Part shown: one piece after another, positions 14,368-21,816 of the stretch
How the letters are laid out: every line of letters begins with the position of its first letter
Position numbering within the stretch: position 1 is the first letter of the stretch
DNA from: Bacillota bacterium
GTDB taxonomy: Bacteria > Bacillota > UBA4882 > UBA8346
DNA: 21,816 nt
Assembly (NCBI GenBank): GCA_023415835.1
Contig: JAEZJK010000090.1
Span: 1-21,816, forward strand
Direction: 5' to 3'
Program-made: the position numbers and the translations under genes
The notes under the pieces: generated by a model
What the model was told of the DNA's origin: nothing
The model's input: only the letters and a program-made list of their open reading frames with translations
The model's database searches: none

Positions 14368-15090
14368 ATGCAGACCCCGAAATATAAACGAATCATCCTT
14401 AAGCTAAGCGGTGAAGCGTTAGCGGGAGAAAAAGGGTTTGGGATTGACCAGGAAGTTATTAATTCGATTGCCCGGCAAACCAAAGAAGTGGTCGATTTGG
14501 GAGTACAGCTGGCGGTAGTGGTTGGGGCGGGCAATTTTTGGAGGGGAGCAGCCGGGAGCCAGGTTGGGATGGATCGGGCGACTTCCGATTACATGGGAAT
14601 GCTGGGAACTGTAATTAATTCTTTGGCATTGCAGGATTCCTTCGAAAAGCACGGTATTGCTACTAGGGTTCAAACAGCCATTGAGATGAGGCAGGTTGCC
14701 GAACCTTATATCAGAAGAAGGGCCATCCGGCACCTGGAGAAAGGGCGAGTTGTTATTTTTGCCGCTGGAACCGGTAATCCTTATTTTTCGACCGACACCA
14801 CCGCAGCATTACGAGCCGCCGAAATAGAAGCTGAAATCATTTTAATGGCTAAGAAAGTTGATGGGGTTTATAGTGCCGACCCCAAAGTTGACCCAATGGC
14901 AGTTAGGTTTGAAGATTTACAATTTATGGAAGTTTTACAGCAACGTTTAAGGGTGATGGATGCTACAGCGACTTCTTTATGTATGGATAACCAGATTCCA
15001 ATTGTAGTATTCAATCTCAATCAAGCCGGAAATATTATGCGGATTGTATTAGGGGAAAAAGTCGGAACATTCGTCAGAGGAGGAGATTGA
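14368..15090 (+). CDS. pyrH: UMP kinase
   Basis: The 240-residue amino-acid-kinase-fold enzyme makes UDP from UMP with ATP and is hexameric in bacteria. Motifs are LKLSGEAL (K12), GAGNFWRG (53-60), DYMGMLGTVIN, the FAAGTGNPYFSTDT segment that binds UMP, and the VDGVYSADPK ATP-site motif. Residue 54 is Ala where most bacterial PyrH have Gly (GGGN). The rest is conserved, so it is likely active. GGTGGAGGT before ATG 14368 is a strong ribosome site. It ends 1 bp before frr, so the two are translated together. Confidence 0.97.
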   Translation: MQTPKYKRIILKLSGEALAGEKGFGIDQEVINSIARQTKEVVDLGVQLAVVVGAGNFWRGAAGSQVGMDRATSDYMGMLGTVINSLALQDSFEKHGIATRVQTAIEMRQVAEPYIRRRAIRHLEKGRVVIFAAGTGNPYFSTDTTAALRAAEIEAEIILMAKKVDGVYSADPKVDPMAVRFEDLQFMEVLQQRLRVMDATATSLCMDNQIPIVVFNLNQAGNIMRIVLGEKVGTFVRGGD

Positions 15091-15091
15091 T

Positions 15092-15649
15092 ATGGTGAAA
15101 GATCTTATAAAAGAGACTGAAGACCATATGAAAATGACGATTGAAGCAACCAAAAAAGAATTTCATGCGGTACGGACCGGAAGGGCTAGCGCTGGCGTTT
15201 TGGATCGGGTGGTAGTCGAGTATTACGGTAACCCGAGCCCGCTGAACCAGGTGGCTAATGTTACAATTCCCGACCCACGGACTATTGTCATTCAACCATG
15301 GGATAAAACACTTTTAGCTGCGATTGAAAAAGCTATTTTAAAATCGGATTTAGGGTTAAATCCCGTTAATGACGGAAGCATCATTCGTTTACCAGTGCCC
15401 CAGTTAACTGAAGAACGCCGTAAAGAATTGGTCAAGGTCGTTCGGAAGGAGGCGGAAGAAAAAAAGGTGGCCATCCGAAATCTCCGCCGTGACGTTAACG
15501 ATAAGATCAAGAGTTTGGAAAAAGGCGGTAAAGTAACTGAGGACGAAAGTAAAAAAGGGTTGGATGAAACTCAAAAGCTAACTGATAAGTACATCGCGGA
15601 AATTGATAAGTTGCTTACCCAAAAAGAAAAGGAGATTCTGGAAGTTTAA
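15092..15649 (+). CDS. frr: ribosome recycling factor
   Basis: The 185-residue protein has the expected RRF length and motifs: VRTGRASAGVLD in the N-terminal helix, YYGNPSPLNQVANV and PDPRTIVIQPWDK in the hinge/beta domain, LPVPQLTEERRKELVK, and the long Lys/Glu-rich three-helix bundle. It splits post-termination ribosomes with EF-G. AGAGGAGGA (15077-15085) overlaps the pyrH end and serves ATG 15092. The hairpin after its stop also carries the only good ribosome site before uppS. Confidence 0.97.
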   Translation: MVKDLIKETEDHMKMTIEATKKEFHAVRTGRASAGVLDRVVVEYYGNPSPLNQVANVTIPDPRTIVIQPWDKTLLAAIEKAILKSDLGLNPVNDGSIIRLPVPQLTEERRKELVKVVRKEAEEKKVAIRNLRRDVNDKIKSLEKGGKVTEDESKKGLDETQKLTDKYIAEIDKLLTQKEKEILEV

Positions 15650-15654
15650 ATTCC

Positions 15655-15700
15655 ATCCCTCCAGAAACTCATTAACCTGTTTCAATGGAGGGATTTTTTT
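15655..15700 (+). terminator. terminator-like hairpin between frr and uppS
   Basis: ATCCCTCCA (15655-15663) pairs with TGGAGGGAT (15686-15694). The inner arms GAAAC (15664-15668) and GTTTC (15679-15683) extend the stem with an AA bulge. A run of seven T (15694-15700) follows. The right arm contains GGAGGG, the only purine-rich ribosome-site candidate before uppS, so termination and uppS translation may compete. Confidence 0.8.
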
Positions 15701-15704
15701 ACTT

Positions 15705-16466
15705 ATGAATATTATTAACTGTTTTAAAAAAAAGCGAATCGTATTAACTCTTATACCGGAACACCTAGCAATAATCATGGACGGCAATGGGCGTTGGGCC
15801 GAAAAAAGGGGGTTGCCCCGTACGGCCGGGCATAGGGCCGGTTTGGAACGGATGCGGGATACGGTTGAAGTATGCCTTGAATTTGGGGTTAAACATCTTA
15901 CCCTTTATGCTTTTTCCACCGAGAATTGGAACCGTCCCGTTGTGGAAGTTGATTTTCTAATGAACCTTTTTTTGGAAGCCCTCCAAAAAGAGGTTCCAAA
16001 ACTTCACCAGCAGAAGATACGGGTCAGGTTTATCGGCCTTAAGGAAAAACTAAATCCAGCATTGATAAAGCTTATGGAGGAAAGTGAAAAGCTGACCGCT
16101 AACAATGGTGCCCTGGTGCTTAATATCGCCCTTAACTATGGAGGGCGCGCTGAAATCTTGGCCGCTATCAAAGGGGTAGCCCGCCAAGTAAAAAAAGGTG
16201 AGCTTGATCCGGAATTATTACAAGAAGGGGACTTCGCCAAAGGTTTATTTACTGCTGGACAACCCGACCCTGATTTATTAATTCGTCCCGGCGGGGAACG
16301 GCGGATCAGTAATTTTCTCATTTGGCAGATGGCATACACCGAGCTATATTTCTCTGAGCGCTACTGGCCGGAATTTTCACGAAATGACTTGTTGGATGCG
16401 TTTGAAGCATTCAGCCGCCGTGAACGCCGTTTTGGAAAAGTAAAGGGAGGAGGGCCGGGAGAATGA
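15705..16466 (+). CDS. uppS: undecaprenyl diphosphate synthase (cis-prenyltransferase)
   Basis: The 253-residue enzyme adds eight isopentenyl units to farnesyl diphosphate, making the carrier for peptidoglycan and other envelope glycans. Visible motifs are IIMDGNGRWA with the catalytic Asp, HRAGLERM, LTLYAFSTENWNRP, LNIALNYGGR, and IRPGGERRISNFLIWQ near the end (IRP replaces the common IRT). I chose ATG 15705; the open frame extends upstream into frr, but that part is not UppS-like. GGAGGG sits 12-13 nt upstream in the hairpin arm, a long spacing. The last 4 bases overlap cdsA. Its product could also supply the polyprenyl phosphate used by the DPM1/PMT enzymes here. Confidence 0.96.
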   Translation: MNIINCFKKKRIVLTLIPEHLAIIMDGNGRWAEKRGLPRTAGHRAGLERMRDTVEVCLEFGVKHLTLYAFSTENWNRPVVEVDFLMNLFLEALQKEVPKLHQQKIRVRFIGLKEKLNPALIKLMEESEKLTANNGALVLNIALNYGGRAEILAAIKGVARQVKKGELDPELLQEGDFAKGLFTAGQPDPDLLIRPGGERRISNFLIWQMAYTELYFSERYWPEFSRNDLLDAFEAFSRRERRFGKVKGGGPGE

Positions 16467-17311
16467 TTAAAAGGTTGATTTCGGGAGTATTAGGTGGAGC
16501 ATTATTACTGACCCTGATCTACTTTGGTGGGCTGCCTTTTACTTTAGCGGTTGGTTTATTAACAACTTTAGCTATTTTGGAATACGCCGATTTAATTAAA
16601 AAACAAAATTTGCATTCCCAAACGGGAGTGATGATATTCTGCTCATTACTTTTACTGGCGTTAATCCATGTAATTGCCGGTAATTTCGGGCTCAATCCCT
16701 TGGAATCGCTTAGTATCGGCGAGCGGACTTTATCCTTAGTATTAATCATCGTTTTTATCACTATCTTCATTAATGAATTGTTTAGAGGCGATCCTGAACA
16801 GGGGTTGGCCAATGCCGCCGCTAATTTATTTGGAACGGTCTATATTGGTTTCATGTTTGCATATATCTTACTATTAAGATTCATCCCGGGGCAGAATGGC
16901 CTATTTTATGTCCTCTTTACCGTCTTAGTCACCTGGGCCAATGATTCGTTAGCCTATTTTATCGGGGTTAATTTTGGTAAACATAAACTCAGCCCGAAGA
17001 TCAGCCCCAAAAAAAGTATTGAAGGTTCGATAGGGGGATTAGGCGGAGGTTTATTGATGGCTGCGGTTTTGGGATGGTCTTTTCATAAACCAGCCCCCTT
17101 AATGTTAATTTTAGGCTCTTTAGTTGTAGTGGCAGGCCAGTTCGGAGATTTAGTGGAGTCGGTTATCAAACGGAGTGCCGGCGTAAAAGATTCCGGTCAT
17201 TTTTTACCCGGGCACGGGGGAGTATTGGATCGCTTTGACAGCCTGCTCCTTTCGGCGCCAGTCGTATACTACATGGTTATCTGCTTTGAACCGTATTTTT
17301 TGAAATTTTAG
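16463..17311 (+). CDS. cdsA: phosphatidate cytidylyltransferase (CDP-DAG synthase)
   Basis: The 282-residue multi-pass membrane enzyme makes CDP-diacylglycerol from phosphatidate and CTP for phospholipid synthesis. The signature is complete near the C-terminus: KRSAGVKDSGHFLPGHGG followed by VLDRFDS. SPKKSIEGSIGG and WANDSLAYFIG are also family landmarks. ATG overlaps the uppS stop by 4 bases (ATGA), so translation is coupled, and the uppS 3' end provides GGGAGGAGGG as ribosome site. Length and motif placement are normal. Confidence 0.97.
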   Translation: MIKRLISGVLGGALLLTLIYFGGLPFTLAVGLLTTLAILEYADLIKKQNLHSQTGVMIFCSLLLLALIHVIAGNFGLNPLESLSIGERTLSLVLIIVFITIFINELFRGDPEQGLANAAANLFGTVYIGFMFAYILLLRFIPGQNGLFYVLFTVLVTWANDSLAYFIGVNFGKHKLSPKISPKKSIEGSIGGLGGGLLMAAVLGWSFHKPAPLMLILGSLVVVAGQFGDLVESVIKRSAGVKDSGHFLPGHGGVLDRFDSLLLSAPVVYYMVICFEPYFLKF

Positions 17312-17395
17312 GGTTTTGATCACTAGAAGGAGTATGAAAAGCTGCTAACCAGGTGACTGTCAACTGCCAACTGATTTAGATAGCGGTGTTTAACC

Positions 17396-18442
17396 TTGAA
17401 AAATGATCTAAGAATTTTCCTATGGGTCGCTGTAATTTGTCTCGGTTTAATTTTGGGTTTTCAATACCTTTTTCCGATATTGGCTCCCTTTTTGCTTGGA
17501 ATTTTTCTGGCTTGCCTGATTGAACCGGTTATTAAACAAGCGGAAACCGGTTTAGGAATGAATCGAAAACTGGCAGTATCTTTGGTTTTGGCTATTACTC
17601 TTTTCTCATTGTTAAGTATCACGGGGATCGTTTTTTTAGTCTCTTATCAAGAGGCTTTAAGGATTCTTCCTAAAATCCCGGTTTTTGTGAAGAAACTGCT
17701 TGGGTTGGGGGAAGGCATAATTATTTTTTTAGGGGCTCATTTTCAAGTCCCGGATGGATTTTTTCAAAACTATTTGGCTCGGCCGGATGCGATCGAAGGG
17801 CTGTTCCGCTCAATTGTCGCCTGGGTCGTTAATTTGGTTCCTACCTTTCCCAAAGTAGTATTAGCAATGGGGTTGGGCGGGGTCACCGCTTATTTTATCA
17901 GTCGGGATAAAAAATTCTTTAGCGGGTTATTTTACGAAAATATGCCTCAAAATTGGCGGCCGCTTACTATCCAAGTGAAAGAGGAGGTAATTGCCGCTTT
18001 TATTAGTTTTATCCGCGCCGAAATTATGCTGGCGGTTTTAACGTCGGCCTTAACCGCCTTGACCTTTTGGCTCTTAAAGATTCCCGGGGCTATTGCTTAC
18101 GGATTCTTAGCCGGGATTCTGGATTTTATCCCGGTGGTGGGACCGGGAATGCTTTATTTGCCGTTAATATTGATATTTTGCTTATTTAAAAATTATTATC
18201 AAACGATCTGGCTGGTGGTGCTGTATTTTTTTGTACTCTTCCTCCGGCAGCTCGGCGAGGCCAAATTAATCGGGGAGAATTTACAAATCCACCCCTTAGC
18301 AGTAATCTTTTTGGTCTATCTGGGTATGAAACTTTTTGGGTTAACCGGGATTTTATTCGGACCTATCTTAGTAATTACCCTTCGGGCCGCCTTCCGGGCC
18401 CTACACTTCAAGAATGCCGGTGGGTTGGATCCATCAATTTGA
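17396..18442 (+). CDS. AI-2E family permease, YtvI-like
   Basis: The 348-residue protein with about seven or eight membrane helices belongs to the AI-2E/PerM family (PF01594). The C-terminal motif GFLAGILDFIPVVGPGMLYLP and the loop RQLGEAKLIGENLQIHPLAV are diagnostic. Size and N-terminus resemble sporulation integral membrane protein YtvI, a tentative match. Members export signals or act in ion/proton transport; the substrate is unknown. The only in-frame start after the upstream stop (TAG 15 bp before) is TTG 17396, with no good ribosome site. It lies between cdsA and dxr, genes usually adjacent, 84 bp after cdsA and 19 bp before dxr. Confidence 0.85.
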   Translation: MKNDLRIFLWVAVICLGLILGFQYLFPILAPFLLGIFLACLIEPVIKQAETGLGMNRKLAVSLVLAITLFSLLSITGIVFLVSYQEALRILPKIPVFVKKLLGLGEGIIIFLGAHFQVPDGFFQNYLARPDAIEGLFRSIVAWVVNLVPTFPKVVLAMGLGGVTAYFISRDKKFFSGLFYENMPQNWRPLTIQVKEEVIAAFISFIRAEIMLAVLTSALTALTFWLLKIPGAIAYGFLAGILDFIPVVGPGMLYLPLILIFCLFKNYYQTIWLVVLYFFVLFLRQLGEAKLIGENLQIHPLAVIFLVYLGMKLFGLTGILFGPILVITLRAAFRALHFKNAGGLDPSI

Positions 18443-18461
18443 TAGCGACAGCAGGTGCAAA

Positions 18462-19646
18462 ATGGTTAAACGATTAGCGATTCTTGGCTCCACCGGTTCA
18501 ATCGGACGCCAAACCCTGGAAGTTGTGGATCAGTTTCCGGATCGGTTTAAGGTAATAGCGCTGGCGGCAGGTTCTAATATTCGCCTCCTGGCGGAACAGG
18601 CCCGGGAATATCAACCCTCATATCTGGTGATTAATTCCCCGTTACAACTTTCGGAATTGAGCGAGCTGGTTTCCGGGCTAAAGCTTAGCGTCTTGACAGG
18701 GACCGAAGGTATGAAGGAGATTGCTGTTTTACCGGAAGTGGATCTGGTGTTAACGGCGGTAGTCGGTTCGATTGGGATTGGACCTACTTTGGCGGCGATC
18801 AACGCCGGGAAAATGATAGCGCTGGCGAACAAGGAAACCTTGGTGGCGGCCGGTTCAATTATCATGCCTGCCGCTGCCCGAAATAATGTCAGAATACTTC
18901 CGGTTGACAGCGAACATAGCGCTATCTTTCAATGCCTGGAAGGTGTAAAGCCTTCCGATGTTGAACGTTTGATTTTGACCGCCTCCGGCGGGCCATTCCG
19001 GGATTATCGTTCTGAAGATTTGGCCAACGTTACGCTAGAACAAGCCCTAAATCATCCCAATTGGAATATGGGCGGCAAAATTACCATCGATTCCGCCACT
19101 ATGTTAAATAAGGGATTGGAGATTATTGAAGCCCACTGGCTTTTTGGAATGAGTTTTGACCGGATTGGGGCAGTAATTCATCCGGAGAGTATTATTCACT
19201 CTTTGGTGCAATTGGCGGACGGTTCGCACCTGGCTCAAATGGGGCTTTGCGATATGAGGCTGCCGATCCAGTATGCGCTCACCTATCCGGAACACCTGCC
19301 GAATACCTTTCCCAAGTTGGACTTGTTGAAAGGCGCTCGTTTAAATTTTAATCCGGTTGATTTTAGGCTATTCCCAGCGGTTGAACTGGCTTATCAAGCC
19401 GGGCGTTACGGCGGCGGTATGCCGGCGGCGATGAATGCCGCCAATGAAGAGTCGGTAAAAGCCTTTTTAATGAGGAAAATTAAATTTATCGATATCATCA
19501 GTATCGTTTCCGAAGTGGTGGAAGAATATCAAAGAGAAAGTTTTGCGAAGGATCCGGGATTGGAAGAGATCTTGGCAGTCGATTCCTGGGCGCGGGTTCG
19601 GGCCGGGAAAATAATCGAGCAGGGGAGGAACTATCTTGGGATTTGA
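18462..19646 (+). CDS. dxr: 1-deoxy-D-xylulose 5-phosphate reductoisomerase
   Basis: The 394-residue enzyme converts DXP to MEP with NADPH, the first committed step of the MEP isoprenoid pathway. Motifs are LGSTGSIGRQTLEVV (NADPH site), ANKETLVAAG, LPVDSEHSAIFQCL with the metal ligands, SGGPFRDY, and GGKITIDSATMLNKGLEII. The MPAAMNAANEESV segment is also typical. ATG 18462 (MVKRLAILGS) gives the normal length; the frame opens earlier at 18414, inside the permease gene, but those residues do not fit the family. The ribosome site is weak (AGGTG). Its last 11 bases overlap rseP. Isoprenoids made here feed UppS upstream. Confidence 0.97.
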   Translation: MVKRLAILGSTGSIGRQTLEVVDQFPDRFKVIALAAGSNIRLLAEQAREYQPSYLVINSPLQLSELSELVSGLKLSVLTGTEGMKEIAVLPEVDLVLTAVVGSIGIGPTLAAINAGKMIALANKETLVAAGSIIMPAAARNNVRILPVDSEHSAIFQCLEGVKPSDVERLILTASGGPFRDYRSEDLANVTLEQALNHPNWNMGGKITIDSATMLNKGLEIIEAHWLFGMSFDRIGAVIHPESIIHSLVQLADGSHLAQMGLCDMRLPIQYALTYPEHLPNTFPKLDLLKGARLNFNPVDFRLFPAVELAYQAGRYGGGMPAAMNAANEESVKAFLMRKIKFIDIISIVSEVVEEYQRESFAKDPGLEEILAVDSWARVRAGKIIEQGRNYLGI

Positions 19647-20718
19647 TTTTAATGCGATTTGGAAAACCCTCTTATTGTTAAGCTTTTTAGTAGTGGTTCA
19701 CGAGTTCGGCCACTTTATTACAGCCCGGATGTTTGGGGTTAAGGTCTATGAATTTGCGGTCGGGTTTGGTCCGCTAATCGGTAAATTTAACTGGAAAGGC
19801 GTCCAGTATTCGTTTCGCTGGATTTTACTAGGGGGTTTTTGTAAGATCGCCGGAATGGATATGGCCTTAGAGGGTGATCCGGAGGCTGAGCCGGTTAAGC
19901 CCGAAGAATCCTTTAATTATCTTTCACTTTGGAAAAAAACAACCGTGATTGCCGCCGGCCCAACTTTTAATCTTATCTTGGCGATGTTATTAATCTTTCT
20001 GATGGCGGCTTTTGTGGGACTTCCAAGCAGTATCAAAAGCCCGGCGCCGATTATCGAGCAAGCCACTCCCGGATCGCCCGCATTTGAAGCCGGGTTGAAA
20101 CCGGGGGATAAAATAGTGGCCATCGATGAGAACCCGGTTAAAGAATGGCAGGATATTCCAAAGTTAGTCGCCAAGTCCGAGGGACGGACCCTCAAAATAA
20201 CCCTGGAACGCCAGAACCAGGTCATTGAAAAGAAGATTACCCCGTTTTATAATCCAATCGAAAAACGTTATCTGATCGGGATTAGCCCAGTTCCTAATTA
20301 TGAAAGGACATCCATCGGGAAGGCCGCCAAAATAGCTGTCGTTTATACCTGGGATTTTATCGGGCAGTTTTTTAAATCATTTGGGCAAATTATCTCCTTG
20401 GCTTTTAAAGGGGGAGTAATGGGGCCAATCGGTATGGTGACGGTAATCGAGCAAAGTTCCGGTTTGCCGTTATACCATACTTTCTTCCTATTGATTCAAA
20501 TCAGTTTGTTCCTTTTCATCTTTAACATGTTACCGATTCCCTTACCGCTGTTGGACGGAGGCTGGATTGTGATTTTGCTGCTGGAAAAGTTATTCCGGAA
20601 GGAATTTTCAGCGGAACAAAAAGCCGCCGCCCAGATGGTTGGGTTAATGGCAATGTTGGTCTTGGGAGTGCTGGTGACTTATAATGATATTTTGAGGTTT
20701 ATTAAGATGTATTTTTGA
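19636..20718 (+). CDS. rseP: RIP metalloprotease RseP (site-2 protease)
   Basis: The 360-residue membrane metalloprotease of the S2P family has the zinc motif HEFGH (22-26) in the first helix, GVKVYEFAVGFGP, a single PDZ domain (about residues 130-210, with GSPAFEAGLKPGDKIVAID), and the second zinc/active-site motif LPLLDGG near residues 302-308. It cuts transmembrane substrates such as anti-sigma factors and signal peptide remnants. It starts at TTG 19636 with GGGGAGG 7 nt upstream and overlaps dxr by 11 bases. The usual next gene ispG is absent; a terminator and a decayed IS follow instead. Confidence 0.96.
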   Translation: MGFDFNAIWKTLLLLSFLVVVHEFGHFITARMFGVKVYEFAVGFGPLIGKFNWKGVQYSFRWILLGGFCKIAGMDMALEGDPEAEPVKPEESFNYLSLWKKTTVIAAGPTFNLILAMLLIFLMAAFVGLPSSIKSPAPIIEQATPGSPAFEAGLKPGDKIVAIDENPVKEWQDIPKLVAKSEGRTLKITLERQNQVIEKKITPFYNPIEKRYLIGISPVPNYERTSIGKAAKIAVVYTWDFIGQFFKSFGQIISLAFKGGVMGPIGMVTVIEQSSGLPLYHTFFLLIQISLFLFIFNMLPIPLPLLDGGWIVILLLEKLFRKEFSAEQKAAAQMVGLMAMLVLGVLVTYNDILRFIKMYF

Positions 20719-20842
20719 TTTGGGAAAAGGCATGGAGCACAAGGCTTGAGGCAAGAATGGTGAATGTTTAGCCTTTGATGCTTTTTTCATCCTTCCGATT
20801 GCTACAGTAAAGCAGAAATAAAGAAACTGAAGAAACTGTGAT

Positions 20843-20872
20843 AACCCGGCCTGAAGGTGTGCCGGGTTTTTG
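20843..20872 (+). terminator. intrinsic terminator after rseP
   Basis: AACCCGGC (20843-20850) pairs perfectly with GCCGGGTT (20861-20868) with a 10-nt loop, and the T-run continues to TTTTTG. It is 124 bp after the rseP stop and ends the operon. Confidence 0.85.
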
Positions 20873-21088
20873 TATTTGAGCGAAGCAACCGTAAAATAAA
20901 AATCCACTTTGTTCAGGTTTTTCGGAATTTTTTGAAAAATTTTAATAATTTAGGCAGGAATGTTTCCGGCAATGCCGAATCTTGGATTAGATTGTAATTT
21001 TTTCCTGAGACATTGCGGAAATAAGATCCTGATAATGGATGATAGGGATTCGATTTTTTTAGCAGCAATAACATTTGAAGATATGATT
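20873..21088. other. intergenic stretch without a gene
   Basis: I see no convincing open frame. It holds an inverted repeat of TTTCCGGCAATG (20963-20974) and CATTGCGGAAA (21011-21021), with one extra G on the left and about 36 bp between the arms. It may be a degraded remnant of a gene or mobile element between rseP and the IS. Confidence 0.4.
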
Positions 21089-21113
21089 ACCCGGTCTGGA
21101 CAGGCCGGGTTTT
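21089..21113 (+). terminator. second terminator-like hairpin, resembling the rseP terminator
   Basis: ACCCGGTC (21089-21096) pairs with GGCCGGGT (21103-21110) with one T-G pair and a 6-nt loop; only a short TTT run follows. Its stem resembles the 20843 hairpin, which suggests duplication. Two-way stem symmetry makes the strand uncertain. Confidence 0.5.
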
Positions 21114-21189
21114 AGTGTGAGGCCGCAACTATGGCTAAAAAGAATTATGACCATTTCTCGATAAAACAGACAGTCAAGAGTTAGGTTTT

Positions 21190-21816
21190 TGCTCAGGAAC
21201 TCACGTTTTCTTGAATTATCGAATTTCCGTATACTAGGCCGCTTTTTTCATCTGGTAATATTCTTTCAAAAATGCAGCCGGAGTAATATTACCAAGTGCT
21301 TGATGTCTACGCTGGCGATTATAGAAGCAGTTCGATATACCAGAAGATATCCAATCTAGCTTCTTCAAGATTTTTGTATGTCCGATGATGAAGCCGCTCT
21401 GATTTTATAGTGCTAAAGAAGGTTTCAGCACAGGCGTTTCCTAACAATTACCCTTACGGCTCATGCTTCGGATGATTCCGTATTTCTCAAGTTCTTCAAG
21501 ATAGATTTCGCTACAATATTGTTTACCCTGGTCGGAATGATGGATTAATCCCTTCGGAGGGTGATGCCTCATGATTGCATTTCTGAATGCTTCTAGGCAC
21601 AGTTCCGTCCACATGTGGTTGGCTAAAGCCCAACCACAATCTCTTTGTGAAATAAATCCTTGATCGTTGCCAAGTAAAGCTTCCCGTTTGACGTTTTGAA
21701 TTCGGTTATATCGGTTACCCATACTGCATTCGGCCGGTCTACTTTGAACTCTTGGTTTAATAGATTTGGCGCTATCGGCAATGTATGATTGGAATCGGTT
21801 GTACACACTCGAAAAG
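21190..21816 (-). mobile_element. IS3-family insertion sequence, 3' end, partial
   Basis: The stretch from the candidate end TGCTCAGGAACTCACG (21190) to the window edge carries the tail of an IS3-type transposase on the minus strand. The TG start fits IS3 family ends, but the opposite end lies outside the window, so the inverted repeat cannot be checked. Confidence 0.55.
21234..21816 (-). pseudogene. IS3-family transposase orfB (DDE), C-terminal part, frameshifted
   Basis: Read on the minus strand in changing frames, the sequence gives the IS3 orfB integrase core. VWVTDITEF contains the first catalytic Asp, GLIHHSDQGKQYCS contains the second, and NACAETFFSTIKSE contains the final Glu. The tail QRRHQALGNITPAAFLKEYY ends at a TAG (21234-21236). 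The frame breaks at about 21631-21637, 21438-21445 and 21325-21333, each consistent with a 1-nt indel. The original protein cannot be made, so the copy is dead. The start lies beyond the window end. Confidence 0.88.

Noticed and set aside
15603..15704. N-terminal extension of uppS into the frr 3' end
   Set aside because: The added residues read through the frr end and the hairpin and lack family similarity; ATG 15705 gives the normal length.
17328..17350. Tiny ORF with its own ribosome site (AAGGAGTATGAAAAGCTGC)
   Set aside because: It encodes four residues and overlaps its own ribosome site, so it cannot be called a gene; a leader peptide is not supported.
18414..18461. N-terminal extension of dxr overlapping the permease gene
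   Set aside because: ATG 18462 immediately precedes the conserved LGSTGSIG motif; the extension is not seen in the family.

Overview
The window looks like chromosomal DNA from a Gram-positive, Bacillota-type (clostridia-like) bacterium of moderate GC. The evidence is strong AGGAGG ribosome binding sites, sigma-A-like promoters, intrinsic terminators, the conserved order rpsB-tsf-pyrH-frr-uppS-cdsA-dxr-rseP, and a YtvI-like AI-2E family permease inside that order. I cannot name the species. Every gene is on the plus strand except a decayed IS3-family transposase at the right edge.

Left part (1-11482): an envelope glycosylation locus. It encodes a Gpi18-like GT-C glycosyltransferase, an FAD-dependent HemY/amine-oxidase-like oxidoreductase, an exported jelly-roll (CBM4_9-like) protein with a C-terminal membrane anchor, and a short remnant of another multi-pass glycosyltransferase. 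These are followed by a 641-residue GT-C-like membrane protein, a second exported jelly-roll protein, a 1226-residue fusion and a DPM1-like GT2 enzyme. The fusion reads as exported jelly roll, degenerate Gpi18-like GT-C module, possible discoidin-like module, then PMT/GT39 O-mannosyltransferase. The GT2 enzyme could charge a polyprenyl phosphate with sugar. The membrane glycosyltransferases could then transfer that sugar outside the cell, and the jelly-roll modules could hold the glycan or acceptor. A good terminator follows the GT2 gene. Two nearly identical copies of a ~119-bp palindromic, MITE-like repeat (2-121 and 3826-3944) bracket the first three genes.

Middle (11483-12230): a monocistronic thioredoxin gene. 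Its promoter has an 18-bp palindrome with C3/G3 arms, resembling CsoR-family operators, lying across the -10/+1 region. A second palindrome lies in the leader, and a strong terminator ends the unit.

Right part (12240-20871): rpsB (with a structured leader), tsf, pyrH, frr, uppS, cdsA, an AI-2E/YtvI-like permease, dxr and rseP. Together they cover translation, UMP synthesis for nucleotides, undecaprenyl and CDP-DAG lipid precursors, the MEP pathway and intramembrane proteolysis. Intrinsic-terminator-like hairpins after rpsB, tsf and frr divide the group into attenuated segments. UppS makes the polyprenyl carrier that the left-hand glycosylation genes probably need.

Right edge (20872-21816): about 360 bp with no convincing gene, containing a second terminator-like hairpin, then the 3' part of an IS3-family orfB on the minus strand with at least three frame breaks. 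It runs off the window.
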